From M3007 sp964621185 (GTDB taxonomy: Bacteria > Bacteroidota > Bacteroidia > Chitinophagales > Saprospiraceae): 64,000 bases of DNA. How positions within the stretch are numbered: position 1 is the first letter of the stretch; each line of letters opens with the position of its first letter. The notes under the pieces are model-generated. The model worked only from the letters and a program-made list of their open reading frames with translations, made no database searches and was not told the origin of the DNA. The stretch lies in contig CAZULM010000002.1 of the NCBI GenBank assembly GCA_964621185.1, positions 124,001-188,000 on the forward strand, in the 5' to 3' direction. Made by a program: the position numbers and the translations under genes. Positions 34,233-42,470 of this stretch are shown in pieces.

Positions 34233-34427
34233 ATGAAAAACAAGATGCTGGCGCTCGGCGCCGCTGTCCTGCTCGTGACGGGACTTGCCTTTGGCTTTGC
34301 AAAATCCAGCCAGGATGTGTGCTGCAAGATGGAAGAATCCACCTGCTGCGACATGCCCTGCCCTGCTCCCGACCAATGCCCGATTCCATGCTGTAGGCCT
34401 GATGGCAGTACCTGCGTGGAAGAATAA
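34233..34427 (+). CDS. Exported Cys-rich peptide, unknown
   Basis: 64 residues: signal peptide MKNKMLALGAAVLLVTGLAFG (with FA as a cleavage region), then about 40 residues holding ten Cys: DVCCKMEESTCCDMPCPAPDQ and CPIPCCRPDGSTC. The spaced CC pairs resemble metallothionein-like or copper-binding peptides. Function unknown; it follows the Cys-rich gene at 33814 and is closed by the terminator at 34471. Confidence 0.65.
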   Translation: MKNKMLALGAAVLLVTGLAFGFAKSSQDVCCKMEESTCCDMPCPAPDQCPIPCCRPDGSTCVEE

Positions 34428-34470
34428 GCGCTGGGAGATACACCATATCATTGATTGAATGGTAAAACAA

Positions 34471-34509
34471 GCGGGCCGCTCGGTGCTTCCGGGCGGCCCG
34501 CGTTTTTTT
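34471..34509 (+). terminator. Rho-independent terminator after the Cys-rich genes
   Basis: GCGGGCCGC (34471-34479) pairs with GCGGCCCGC (34493-34501), followed by seven T (34503-34509). Confidence 0.85.
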
Positions 34510-34539
34510 GTCGATTGCCCCAGCCATTCCATCCATCCC

Positions 34540-37212
34540 TTACCGTCCACTTTCCTCCACCATCTTCCTCAACCCTGTATTAAACGCCTCCGCCTTCACC
34601 AACGCCTCCAGCGAAACATGCGCCCGATACCGCCAATAGTGCTTCGGGTTGGCCGGCACGTTGATGCGCTCGTCGTGCGGGTTCTCGCGGCGCAGCTCGG
34701 CGTCGATGCCCAGGAGGTCTTGCAACTGAAAAATGGCCCACATTGCGGGCGACTGGAAATGTTGCAGCAGTATTTCCCGCACGATCCAGGGCTCGCAGAA
34801 AAAGGGCGCCGGGCCGCGCTGCCCCAGCACCTCCCGGAAAAAGCGCTGGCTTAGGTTCGCATCCTCTTCCCACCAGCCGCGCAGCACGCTCATGTCGTGG
34901 GTGCCGGGCGTGATAACGCTCAGGTAGGGCGCGTCTTTGGGGTGCAGGAACGCGCTGCCGGGCGCCTTTGGCATCCGCTGTATCTCCAAGCTGAGCAAGC
35001 CCAGCGCGCGCATCACGCCGGGCACGCAGGCGGGCACGAGGCCGAGGTCTTCCCCGCAGATCAGCATGTTGGTGGAGCGTTTCAGGGCAGGCAGCTTTTG
35101 CATCGCCTGTTGTTCCCAAAAATCGTCTTGCCGGCGGTAAAAGTAATCCACATACAGGGCTTTCAGCTTGTCCTTCACCTCGAAAGGGAGGAGTTGGAAC
35201 GAGCTTGTTTTTTCCATGTCGAACCGGAAAGCCCCTTCCCAGGCCGCATCAGGGGGCGCTGGCGGGCCCAGCAGCACCACGTTGGCGATCAGGTCGAACA
35301 AGCCTTGTTTCAGTTTGGGGTGGTTTTGCTTGGGTTTTTGCGCCGCGAAATACGCTTCCACCTTGCGCTGGGTATCGAAAGCGGGCAGCAGGTCGAACCG
35401 GCCGTCCTTCCGTCCTTTTAGGCAGTTTTTTGCCACCCAAGCCGCATCTTCCTGGAATATTTCCGCCAAGACCTGCTCCGTGATGAAGGGCTTGCACAAG
35501 CGCTCGTAACTGAAGCCAATACCCTGTTCCCGCAGTTCGGTTTCTGTAACCGGTATGGCAGGCAAGAACTGCCCCAAAATACCTTCTACTGCATCCAGTG
35601 GGATGCTCCAAATCCGGAAAAAGCCGAGGATATGGTCGATGCGGAAAGCGTCGAAGTAATGGCTCATCTGGGCGAAGCGCTGCTTCCACCACGCGTAGCC
35701 GTCGGCTTGCATGCGATCCCAATTGTAGGTGGGGAAGCCCCAGTTCTGGCCCTTTTCGGCAAACGGGTCGGGCGGCGCGCCTGCTTGGGTGCCCATGTTG
35801 TACAGTTCCGGCGACACCCAGGCATCCGTGGAGTGGCGGTAAATGCCGATGGGCAGGTCGCCCTTGAGCGCCAGCCCCTGCGCGTGGGTATAATCGACGG
35901 CGGTTTTCAGCTGGAGGTGCAGGTGCCATTGCACGAACAGGTGCAGCGCGATCTGGTCGTAGAATTCGCTGTCGGGGGCAATAAGGGACTGGATATCACC
36001 GGCCTTGTAGCGGGCGTGTTTCGGCCACTGGCTGAAATCGGCGTTGCCGTTGGTGTCGCGCAGCCAGCAAAAGGCGGCATAGTCGTCGAGCCAGTGCTTG
36101 TTGTTCTGGTAATATTCCATCCAGGCCGCATCCTGTTGCCATTCCGCTTTTTGCAGGTCATATAGTTGGCGGATGATGTCCCATTTCATTTGCAGCACGG
36201 CGTCGTAGTCGATTTCGGCTAAGGCGTTGAGCTGTTTCTTCGTTTTTTCGTAAGGTTTCAGCAGCGCTGCGTGTTTTTTGCCCGCCAATTGCGCTACGTT
36301 CAGGTATATGGGGTGCAGGGCAAACACGGATACCGGGGCATACGGGTAAGAGTCCGTCCAGGTATGCGTGGAAGTGGTGTCGTTGACGGGCAGCAGCTGT
36401 ATCATTTTCATGCCGACCATTTTAGCCCAGTCGGCCAGCAACCGCAGGTCGCTGAACTCCCCGATGCCCCAGCTGTTGCTGCTGCGCAGGCTGAACACGG
36501 GAATTGAAACCCCGGCGCCGCGCCAGGTATCGTGCGGTATCCTGATAAAGCCATCGTGCGCTGCCCCGGAAATGCCCTTTGCGCTGCTGGGCGTATGCAT
36601 CAGTGTGCGGTTGCCGCCTTCTTCAAAGCCCAAAAAGCGCTGTGCCTTTGTGTCCCATACGCCATATTTGTAACCGAGCGGGAAATGCTCGCCTGTCAGG
36701 TCGAGGCGAATGGCCCACCAGTTGCCCGTTTTGTGCAACAGCAAGGGCGCGGCGCTGTCCCAGTTGCGCAGGGCATTGCCGTGGCCGAGCAGGCAGGGCA
36801 CTTCGCCAGGCTTGAGCAAAGGCGCTTTAACCCGGAAAAGAAAATTGCCTGTGCCGCCATTTTTTTTCGGGGGCCCTGGAATTGAGGCGTTTAGCTGGAA
36901 CGGCTGGGTAAAAAACACGTTTTCCAGTGCCGACATGGGGTTCCAGGCGTCAAAAAGCTGGAGGTATTCGCTGTTGCAGTCGGCCAGGTCGAGCGCGCGT
37001 TCGCTTTCCCACTCTGCGGTCATGCTGCCGTCGCTGGCCTGGAAATGGTACTGCCAGCGCAATGTTTTTGACTTTTTGGGGTCGATTTCAAACGAGCCTT
37101 CCCAAAAATCGTCGTTGAGGTAGGCCAATGCCTGCGGCGCTTGGTCGTTGACCTGGATAAAAAGCGACTCGCCAAATTTGGTGTGGTACCGGATGTAGCA
37201 CTGGACTTGCAT
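34540..37212 (-). CDS. malQ: 4-alpha-glucanotransferase (GH77) with N-terminal starch-binding domains
   Basis: 890 residues. Two N-terminal CBM20-like modules (about 1-230; YIRYHTKFGESLFI, FPLGYKYGVW) precede the GH77 barrel. Catalytic motifs are FRIDHILGFF (nucleophile Asp), ICGEDLGLVP (acid/base Glu) and TPGTHDMSVLRGWW (third Asp). The enzyme rearranges alpha-1,4-glucans from glycogen or maltodextrins in the cytoplasm; CBM20-bearing long forms are known from plants and some bacteria. The start at 37212 is the ATG that begins the first strand (MQVQCYIRY). Confidence 0.94.
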   Translation of the reverse strand: MQVQCYIRYHTKFGESLFIQVNDQAPQALAYLNDDFWEGSFEIDPKKSKTLRWQYHFQASDGSMTAEWESERALDLADCNSEYLQLFDAWNPMSALENVFFTQPFQLNASIPGPPKKNGGTGNFLFRVKAPLLKPGEVPCLLGHGNALRNWDSAAPLLLHKTGNWWAIRLDLTGEHFPLGYKYGVWDTKAQRFLGFEEGGNRTLMHTPSSAKGISGAAHDGFIRIPHDTWRGAGVSIPVFSLRSSNSWGIGEFSDLRLLADWAKMVGMKMIQLLPVNDTTSTHTWTDSYPYAPVSVFALHPIYLNVAQLAGKKHAALLKPYEKTKKQLNALAEIDYDAVLQMKWDIIRQLYDLQKAEWQQDAAWMEYYQNNKHWLDDYAAFCWLRDTNGNADFSQWPKHARYKAGDIQSLIAPDSEFYDQIALHLFVQWHLHLQLKTAVDYTHAQGLALKGDLPIGIYRHSTDAWVSPELYNMGTQAGAPPDPFAEKGQNWGFPTYNWDRMQADGYAWWKQRFAQMSHYFDAFRIDHILGFFRIWSIPLDAVEGILGQFLPAIPVTETELREQGIGFSYERLCKPFITEQVLAEIFQEDAAWVAKNCLKGRKDGRFDLLPAFDTQRKVEAYFAAQKPKQNHPKLKQGLFDLIANVVLLGPPAPPDAAWEGAFRFDMEKTSSFQLLPFEVKDKLKALYVDYFYRRQDDFWEQQAMQKLPALKRSTNMLICGEDLGLVPACVPGVMRALGLLSLEIQRMPKAPGSAFLHPKDAPYLSVITPGTHDMSVLRGWWEEDANLSQRFFREVLGQRGPAPFFCEPWIVREILLQHFQSPAMWAIFQLQDLLGIDAELRRENPHDERINVPANPKHYWRYRAHVSLEALVKAEAFNTGLRKMVEESGR

Positions 37213-37328
37213 TTTGAGCGATGGGAGATGATAGATGATAGATGAGTGGGGCAAAAGTAAAAAGTCAATCGGGCCGTGTTACCTTTGGCGCTGACTGATT
37301 CAAACAAAATTTATTTTTAGCCAATTTT

Positions 37329-38753
37329 ATGGAGCAAAACAGTACTGCCGCACCGGAGCGCCTTTCCCTGATGACGGCGATTTTCATCGTTTCGGGCAGC
37401 ATGATCGGCTCTGGCATCTTTATCGTGAGCGCCGACATGAGCCGCGTATTGGGCAGCCCTTTCCTGCTCCTGCTTGCCTGGCTGATAACGGGGGTGATGA
37501 CCCTGATCGCCGCCCTTTCCTACGGCGAACTGGCAAGCATGTTCCCCAAATCGGGCGGCCAGTACCAGTATCTGAAGGAGTCTTATGGCGAAATGGTGGC
37601 TTTTCTGTTTGGCTGGGCCATGTTCGCCGTGATACAGTGCGGCACCATTGCAGCGGTAGCCGTGGCCTTTGCCAAGTTTACCGGTGTGCTGGTGCCGGAG
37701 CTTGGGCCCAACAACATCCTGGCCGATCTGGGCTTTGTGCGCATTTCTGCCGCCCAGTTATTTGCCATTGCCTCCTTGTTCCTGCTCACCTGGCTCAATA
37801 CCCGTGGGCTGCAAACAGGGGCATTTATCCAAAATGTGCTCACCATTACGAAGGCCATATCGCTGGGTGTGCTGATATTGCTGGGCATTTTTGTGTTCCG
37901 CAACGCCGAAGTCGTGGCGCTCAACTTCGACAATTTCTTTTCCAACATCGCCGCGCCGGGCCCGGTTGGCTTTGCAGCCATCTCCTCTGCCATCGGCGTG
38001 GCCATGGTCGGCTCCCTGTTCTCCAGCGATTCCTGGAACAACGTGACCTTCATTGCAGGGGAAATCAAAAACCCGAAGCGGAACGTGCCGCTGGCGCTGG
38101 CCATTGGCGTGATCTCGGTGACCATATTGTACCTGTTGGCCAATATCAGCTACCTGTGCGTTTTGCCGTTGTGGGGCGACGAAAATGGCAGCGACGTGCT
38201 GGCCAATGGCATCCAGTACGCCACCCAGGACCGCGTGGGCACGGCAGCCCTCACCGCCATGCTGGGCGGCGTAGGGGCTGTTTTGATGGCCGTGATGATC
38301 ATGATCTCCACTTTTGGCTGCAACAACGGCCTCGTGCTGGCCGGGGCGCGGGTGTATCACGCCATGGCGACCGACGGGCTGTTCTTCGAGCGCATGAAAA
38401 AGTTGAACGCCAACGGGGTGCCGGGCTTCGCGCTGTGGGTACAGTTTATTTGGTGCTCCGTGCTATGCCTTTCCGGCAAATACGGCGACCTGCTCGATTA
38501 TGTGATGTTTGCCGTCGTGCTGTTCTACATCCTCACCGTGGCGGGCATTTTTATCCTGCGCAAAAAACGGCCGGAGTTGGAAAGGCCCTATAAAGCCTTC
38601 GGGTATCCCTACCTGCCCATTTTGTACATCCTTTTGGCGGGCTGGTTTACGGTCAACCTGCTTTTCACCAAGCCCCAGTTCACCGTGCCAGGCCTCGTCA
38701 TTTTGGGCATTGGCATACCGCTCTATTTCTGGGCAAAAGCGCGCCGGAAATAA
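37329..38753 (+). CDS. APC-family amino acid permease
   Basis: 474 residues with about 12 TM helices. TM1 contains the family motif FIVSGSMIGSGIFIVSA (unwound GSGIF), and TM2 follows with ITGVMTLIAALSYGELASMFPKSGGQYQYLKESYG, the hallmark of the APC superfamily LAT/L-type group. It likely imports or exchanges an amino acid; the substrate cannot be read from the sequence. No regulator adjoins it. Confidence 0.93.
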   Translation: MEQNSTAAPERLSLMTAIFIVSGSMIGSGIFIVSADMSRVLGSPFLLLLAWLITGVMTLIAALSYGELASMFPKSGGQYQYLKESYGEMVAFLFGWAMFAVIQCGTIAAVAVAFAKFTGVLVPELGPNNILADLGFVRISAAQLFAIASLFLLTWLNTRGLQTGAFIQNVLTITKAISLGVLILLGIFVFRNAEVVALNFDNFFSNIAAPGPVGFAAISSAIGVAMVGSLFSSDSWNNVTFIAGEIKNPKRNVPLALAIGVISVTILYLLANISYLCVLPLWGDENGSDVLANGIQYATQDRVGTAALTAMLGGVGAVLMAVMIMISTFGCNNGLVLAGARVYHAMATDGLFFERMKKLNANGVPGFALWVQFIWCSVLCLSGKYGDLLDYVMFAVVLFYILTVAGIFILRKKRPELERPYKAFGYPYLPILYILLAGWFTVNLLFTKPQFTVPGLVILGIGIPLYFWAKARRK

Positions 38754-38790
38754 TTTATCCAGAAAAAAACCAGGTTTTTTTCAACTCGGT

Positions 38791-38822
38791 TTGGAAAAGT
38801 TCTGCCCGAAAATGTACCTTTG
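38791..38822 (+). promoter_or_regulatory. Bacteroidota-type promoter of rplY
   Basis: TTGG (38791-38794), 20-21 bp, TACCTTTG (38815-38822), with the start codon 43 bp downstream. Confidence 0.75.
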
Positions 38823-38864
38823 CGGGCATTTTTAGCAAAAGGTATCATTTTAGCATACAACACG

Positions 38865-39431
38865 ATGGAAATCATAGCATTGCAAGCGCACCGGAAAGAA
38901 GGTTCCGGCAAAGTTGAATCGAAAAAGATCCGCCGCAACGGGCAAGTGCCTGCGGTGATGTATAAAAGCGGTGGTGGTGAAGCCATTCATTTTAACCTGG
39001 ATGCGCCAGACCTCCGCCCCTTAGTTTACACCCCCAAATTCAAGATGGCGGAGATCAGCTTGAACGGCCAGGTGCACAAAGGCATCGTAAAGGATATACA
39101 GTTCCACCCGGTGACGGAAGCCGTGATGCACCTCGACTTTCTGGAGCTGGTTCCGGGCATCAAGTTCAAGGCTTCTGTGCCTGTGCGCTTTGTCGGCACC
39201 TCCAAAGGTGTGCGGGAAGGCGGCAAGTTTATCGCCAAGATGCGCTCTGTCACCATTATGACGACGCCGGAAAAGGCTGTGGACGAAGTTTCTGCCGATA
39301 TTACGGCCATGGAATTGGGTTCCACCATCCGTGTGCGCGACATCATCGTTCCCGATGGCGTGGAGATCATGAACACGCCTGCCGTGCCGATCGCTTCTAT
39401 CGAAGTGCCGCGCGCGTTGAAAGCGAAGTAA
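38865..39431 (+). CDS. rplY: 50S ribosomal protein L25 / general stress protein Ctc
   Basis: 188 residues, the long Ctc-type with an N-terminal L25 domain (IALQAHRKEGSGKVESKKIRRNGQVPAVMY) and a C-terminal beta domain (KFKASVPVRFVGTSKGVREGG). It binds 5S rRNA. The start at 38865 is the ATG after a strong promoter; an upstream in-frame extension would read through the promoter. A terminator follows 51 bp after the stop. Confidence 0.95.
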   Translation: MEIIALQAHRKEGSGKVESKKIRRNGQVPAVMYKSGGGEAIHFNLDAPDLRPLVYTPKFKMAEISLNGQVHKGIVKDIQFHPVTEAVMHLDFLELVPGIKFKASVPVRFVGTSKGVREGGKFIAKMRSVTIMTTPEKAVDEVSADITAMELGSTIRVRDIIVPDGVEIMNTPAVPIASIEVPRALKAK

Positions 39432-39482
39432 GCGATTTCAGAAGGAAATTTACCAGCGGGCTATTCGCTGTTCCTTATATAT

Positions 39483-39521
39483 ATGAGTCGTTCCGAGCAT
39501 TCGGGGCGACTCATATTTTTT
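39483..39521 (+). terminator. Rho-independent terminator of rplY
   Basis: ATGAGTCG (39483-39490) pairs with CGACTCAT (39507-39514), then ATTTTTT. It abuts the stop of the convergent lipoprotein gene. Confidence 0.8.
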
Positions 39522-39524
39522 GCG

Positions 39525-39863
39525 CTATTGACTGGTATCCTTGTCAAAAATCGGTTTTACCTTCAAAGAATCGATGGGCGGCACTGGTGGCGGCTGTGCC
39601 GGCCTGAACGGTTTGAGCCGCGACAGGGAATCTTGCAAGGCTTCTTGCGCTTCTGCCAGCAACAGCGAATCGACCTGCTTCTCGGCCTTGGCCAACAAGC
39701 TTTGGCGGCAGGTTTCTATTTTCTTTTTCCTGAAATCGTCCAGCCTTTCCCGCACTTTTTCTGCAATGAGCTTAGGTTTGTCGTCGGCACAGCCAGACAT
39801 GACAATACACAGTGTAAGGCAAAGCAACCGTATCAGGAAGGATGGTGAAGGGCGCAGCGGCAT
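39525..39863 (-). CDS. Small lipoprotein of unknown function
   Basis: 112 residues. The signal peptide ends with a lipobox (IVMSGC, Cys25), so the protein should be lipidated. The mature part is a charged helix (LIAEKVRERLDDFRKKKIETCRQSLLAKAEKQVDSLL) with a Pro-rich tail (PFRPAQPPPVPPIDSL). No family recognised; similar short coiled lipoproteins are frequent in Bacteroidota. Convergent with rplY. Confidence 0.7.
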   Translation of the reverse strand: MPLRPSPSFLIRLLCLTLCIVMSGCADDKPKLIAEKVRERLDDFRKKKIETCRQSLLAKAEKQVDSLLLAEAQEALQDSLSRLKPFRPAQPPPVPPIDSLKVKPIFDKDTSQ

Positions 39864-40014
39864 ATTAAGGCTAAATAGAAAAATTTGACATTTCTCAATT
39901 TTTTTTTCTGCGGTGAAAGTATGGAAAAAACCCCAACTTTATATAAATAACAATATGTTGTCGAGATTTTTTTAAATAACATTATATTGGCTGGATTTTT
40001 TTTTGCTTTACCTA

Positions 40015-40044
40015 TTGCATATATCGCAAGGTGCCGTATCTTTG
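40015..40044 (+). promoter_or_regulatory. Promoter of the candidate small RNA
   Basis: TTG (40015-40017), 19 bp, TATCTTTG (40037-40044), a textbook Bacteroidota -33/-7 pair. The predicted start lies around 40050, right at the first stem. Confidence 0.7.
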
Positions 40045-40047
40045 TCC

Positions 40048-40205
40048 CAGCAGAAAGGAGCTGCACTCATAAAGGTGAGTTTAAGCTCCTGCTGATTTCA
40101 CAAATTGCATGTACTCGCTTTTAAGCGTTTCCATAAGAGGTTTTCATTTGGTTTTTTGGGGTTATACAGGGTGCTACCAGTTTCTGGTCAGTGCCCTGTT
40201 TTTTT
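40048..40205 (+). ncRNA. Candidate structured small RNA with own promoter and terminator
   Basis: No open frame. The 5' part folds as a long hairpin: CAGCAG-aaa-GGAGC (40048-40061) pairs with GCTCC-TGCTG (40085-40094), with an inner ACTCA / TGAGT stem (40065-40069 with 40076-40080). A second short stem CGCTT/AAGCG lies at 40116-40127, and the 3' end is a Rho-independent terminator (40167-40205). Length about 155 nt. It does not fit tmRNA, SRP or 6S RNA by eye. Function unknown; it lies upstream of the rimP operon but is separately terminated. Confidence 0.6.
40167..40205 (+). terminator. Terminator of the candidate small RNA
   Basis: CAGGG (40167-40171) and CCCTG (40194-40198) close a stem with inner CCAG/CTGG pairing, followed by seven T (40199-40205). 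Confidence 0.8.
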
Positions 40206-40416
40206 AGTGCCTTTTTAAACGTGCCGCTGAACGCTACGGCCGAGCTTGGCCATCGTGTACTTTGATTCGTCAGACCAAGTGGCTATGCATCGTGCGGTAC
40301 CTTAAAATTATGTGCTGACCATAATCAGCCATACCGTTCAGCGGAGCTTTACCCGATAATCGAAAAACGGCACCAGTATGCGCAATGGATAAGATTGGAT
40401 ATAAATCTTGCGCGCT

Positions 40417-40446
40417 TTGAAAAACCAAAGCATTGCCGTACCTTTG
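40417..40446 (+). promoter_or_regulatory. Promoter of the rimP-nusA-infB operon
   Basis: TTG (40417-40419), 19 bp, TACCTTTG (40439-40446). Transcription should begin near 40452. The upstream 40206-40416 has an isolated 10-bp inverted pair (CCGCTGAACG / CGTTCAGCGG) but no gene. Confidence 0.75.
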
Positions 40447-40469
40447 TGGCGCATTTCAGGATATGCAGA

Positions 40470-40500
40470 CGAAAGAGGGAACCGAAAGTTCCCTCTTTCG
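40470..40500 (+). promoter_or_regulatory. Leader hairpin of the rimP operon
   Basis: A perfect 13-bp stem (CGAAAGAGGGAAC with GTTCCCTCTTTCG) and a 5-nt loop lie in the 5' leader, 21 bp before rimP. The following TTTATAA is a weak U tract, so it might act as an attenuator in an operon whose product NusA affects termination, or as an mRNA stabiliser (inference). Confidence 0.6.
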
Positions 40501-40521
40501 TTTATAAGCACCTCACAATCA

Positions 40522-41001
40522 ATGGAATTGACGGAACGAATCCAAGGGTTACTGCTCGAAAAATATGCCAGCGACGAAGCCTTCGCCGATTGCTTTACCG
40601 TGGATATTGACCTGAAGCCCGGGCAAAAACTCTATGTTTTTATCGACAGCGACAGCGGCTTCACTTTTGAGCGCTGCCAAAAGATCAGCCGTTTTTTGGA
40701 AAGCCACTTAGACAGCAACGGTTGGCTGGGCGAAAAATACCTGCTCGAAGTGAGCAGCCCGGGCATTGACAGGCCGCTGAAATTTCCCAGGCAGTATGTG
40801 AAAAACATTGGCAGAAACCTGTCGGTAACCTTAATAGACAAAACCCAGCAATCGGGTTCCATAATAGCTGCCGACGAGCTTCAAGTAACATTGGCCAATA
40901 CCGTCGTCGAGCGCGAAGGGAAGAAGAAAAAAGAAGTGACCGTGGAAACGCCGATCCCTTATGACCAAATAGAAAAAGCTGTCATCCAGCTTGGCTTTTA
41001 G
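40522..41001 (+). CDS. rimP: Ribosome maturation factor RimP
   Basis: 159 residues. The N-terminal domain has the KLYVFIDSDSGFTFERCQKISRFLE helix-strand pattern, the middle the signature YLLEVSSPGIDRPL, and the C-terminal SH3-like domain ends EKAVIQLGF. RimP assists 30S assembly (binding S12/S19 region). It heads the rimP-nusA(-infB) operon. The ATG at 40522 follows a leader hairpin; the longer frame upstream runs through the promoter. Confidence 0.95.
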   Translation: MELTERIQGLLLEKYASDEAFADCFTVDIDLKPGQKLYVFIDSDSGFTFERCQKISRFLESHLDSNGWLGEKYLLEVSSPGIDRPLKFPRQYVKNIGRNLSVTLIDKTQQSGSIIAADELQVTLANTVVEREGKKKKEVTVETPIPYDQIEKAVIQLGF

Positions 41002-41038
41002 AAACAACACAAACAATTATAAATCAAACATATAAAGA

Positions 41039-42283
41039 ATGGTCAATCTAGTTGATGTATTCTCCGAGTTCAAATCCGGGAAAAACATAGACCGCCCCAC
41101 CATGGTGCGCGTTTTGGAAGACGTATTTCGCACCCTCATCAAAAAAAAATACGGAACTGACGACAACTTCGACGTGATCGTCAACACGAACACCGGCGAC
41201 CTTGAAATCTGGCGCGTGCGCGAAGTGGTGCCCGATGGCGAGGTCACCAATGAGCTCGCCCAGGTAAGCATCTCCGAGGCGCACGCGATTGACGAGAGCG
41301 TGGACATCGGCGACGAATGTTACGAACAGCTCTCCATCGACGACTTTGGCCGCCGCGCCATCATGGCTGCCCGCCAGACCCTGGTTTCCAGGATCATGGA
41401 GCTGGAAAAAGACGAGATTTTCCGCAAATACTCCGAGCGCGTGGGCGAAGTGATCATCGGCGAGGTGAACCAGATCATGAAGCGCGAAATCCTGATCCTC
41501 GACGACGCCACCGGCAACGAACTGATTCTGCCGCGCACCGAAATGATCCGCGGCGACTACTACCGGAAAGGCGACGTGGTGAAAGGCATCATCGGCAAGG
41601 TGGAAATGCGCAACAACGTGCCGTTTATCATGGTGAGCCGCACCGACCCGGGTTTCCTCGCCAAACTGCTGGAGGCTGAAGTGCCGGAAATCGAAGACGG
41701 CGTGATCGAAATCAAGAACATCGTGCGGCTGCCCGGCGAACGCGCCAAAGTAGCCGTTGAAAGCCACGACGACCGCATCGACCCCGTGGGCGCCTGTGTG
41801 GGCATGAAAGGCAGCCGTATCCACGGCATCGTGCGGGAACTGCGCAACGAGAACATCGACATCATCAATTATACCACCAACCTGCCGCTCTACCTGCAGC
41901 GCAGCCTTACCCCGGCCAAGATCACCACCATCGACATCGACCACGAGCGCAAACGCGCCGCAGTTTACCTCGATGCCGACCAGGTGAGCCTCGCCATCGG
42001 CAAATCGGGCAGCAACATCAAGCTGGCCACCAAGCTGACAGGCTACGAAATAGACGTGTACCGCAACCAGGCAGAATACGAAGTGGACGACGTCGATCTC
42101 GACGAATTCAGCGACGCCATCGAGCCTTGGGTTATCGAGGCGTTCAAGAACATCGGCTGCGACACAGCGCGGCAGGTGCTCGAGCTCAACATCGACGAAT
42201 TGGTGCGCCGTACCGACCTGGAAGAAGAAACCATCAAGGAGGTGTTCCGCATCCTGGCCGAGGAATTTGAAGAGGAGAAATAG
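41039..42283 (+). CDS. nusA: Transcription termination/antitermination factor NusA
   Basis: 414 residues: N-terminal RNAP-binding domain (about 1-125), S1 domain (VGEVIIGEVNQIMKREILILD..., about 130-200), KH1 and KH2 domains (RVAVESHDDRIDPVGACVGMKGSRI, about 225-345, and SLAIGKSGSNIKLATKLTGY), then a short C-terminal helix-hairpin (IEPWVIEAFKNIGCDTARQVLELNIDELVRRTDL). It controls pausing, termination and antitermination. It is 37 bp after rimP. A weak 6-bp terminator-like stem (AGACAG/CTGTCT then T6) follows. Confidence 0.96.
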   Translation: MVNLVDVFSEFKSGKNIDRPTMVRVLEDVFRTLIKKKYGTDDNFDVIVNTNTGDLEIWRVREVVPDGEVTNELAQVSISEAHAIDESVDIGDECYEQLSIDDFGRRAIMAARQTLVSRIMELEKDEIFRKYSERVGEVIIGEVNQIMKREILILDDATGNELILPRTEMIRGDYYRKGDVVKGIIGKVEMRNNVPFIMVSRTDPGFLAKLLEAEVPEIEDGVIEIKNIVRLPGERAKVAVESHDDRIDPVGACVGMKGSRIHGIVRELRNENIDIINYTTNLPLYLQRSLTPAKITTIDIDHERKRAAVYLDADQVSLAIGKSGSNIKLATKLTGYEIDVYRNQAEYEVDDVDLDEFSDAIEPWVIEAFKNIGCDTARQVLELNIDELVRRTDLEEETIKEVFRILAEEFEEEK

Positions 42284-42308
42284 GCCGGAACATACAGACA
42301 GTGTTTAT

Positions 42309-42343
42309 TTGAACAACTCCCTGTCTTTTTTTATGTACTTTTG
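42309..42343 (+). promoter_or_regulatory. Possible internal promoter before infB
   Basis: TACTTTTG at 42336-42343 fits TAnnTTTG; a TTG at 42309-42311 is 24 bp upstream, a loose spacing. It directly follows the AGACAG...CTGTCT-T6 stem (42296-42331), so infB may have its own promoter besides read-through. Confidence 0.45.
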
Positions 42344-42470
42344 CGGCGCATTGTCCAAACATTTAAACATTACAGCTTTCTAAAATTTGCATTTTCAGCG
42401 GAGATTTTTGCGTTTGCCCGCTAACGCGCAATAAACAAACCAATTTCAATTAAGCAGGAAAAAACACTGC

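Noticed and set aside
40048..40205. 6S RNA, tmRNA or SRP RNA as identity of the small RNA
   Set aside because: The ends are not paired with each other as in 6S RNA, there is no tRNA-like domain for tmRNA and no GGAA-type tetraloop for SRP.
40223..40355. 10-bp inverted pair CCGCTGAACG / CGTTCAGCGG as an element boundary
   Set aside because: The arms are short and 113 bp apart with no further symmetry; no target duplication seen.
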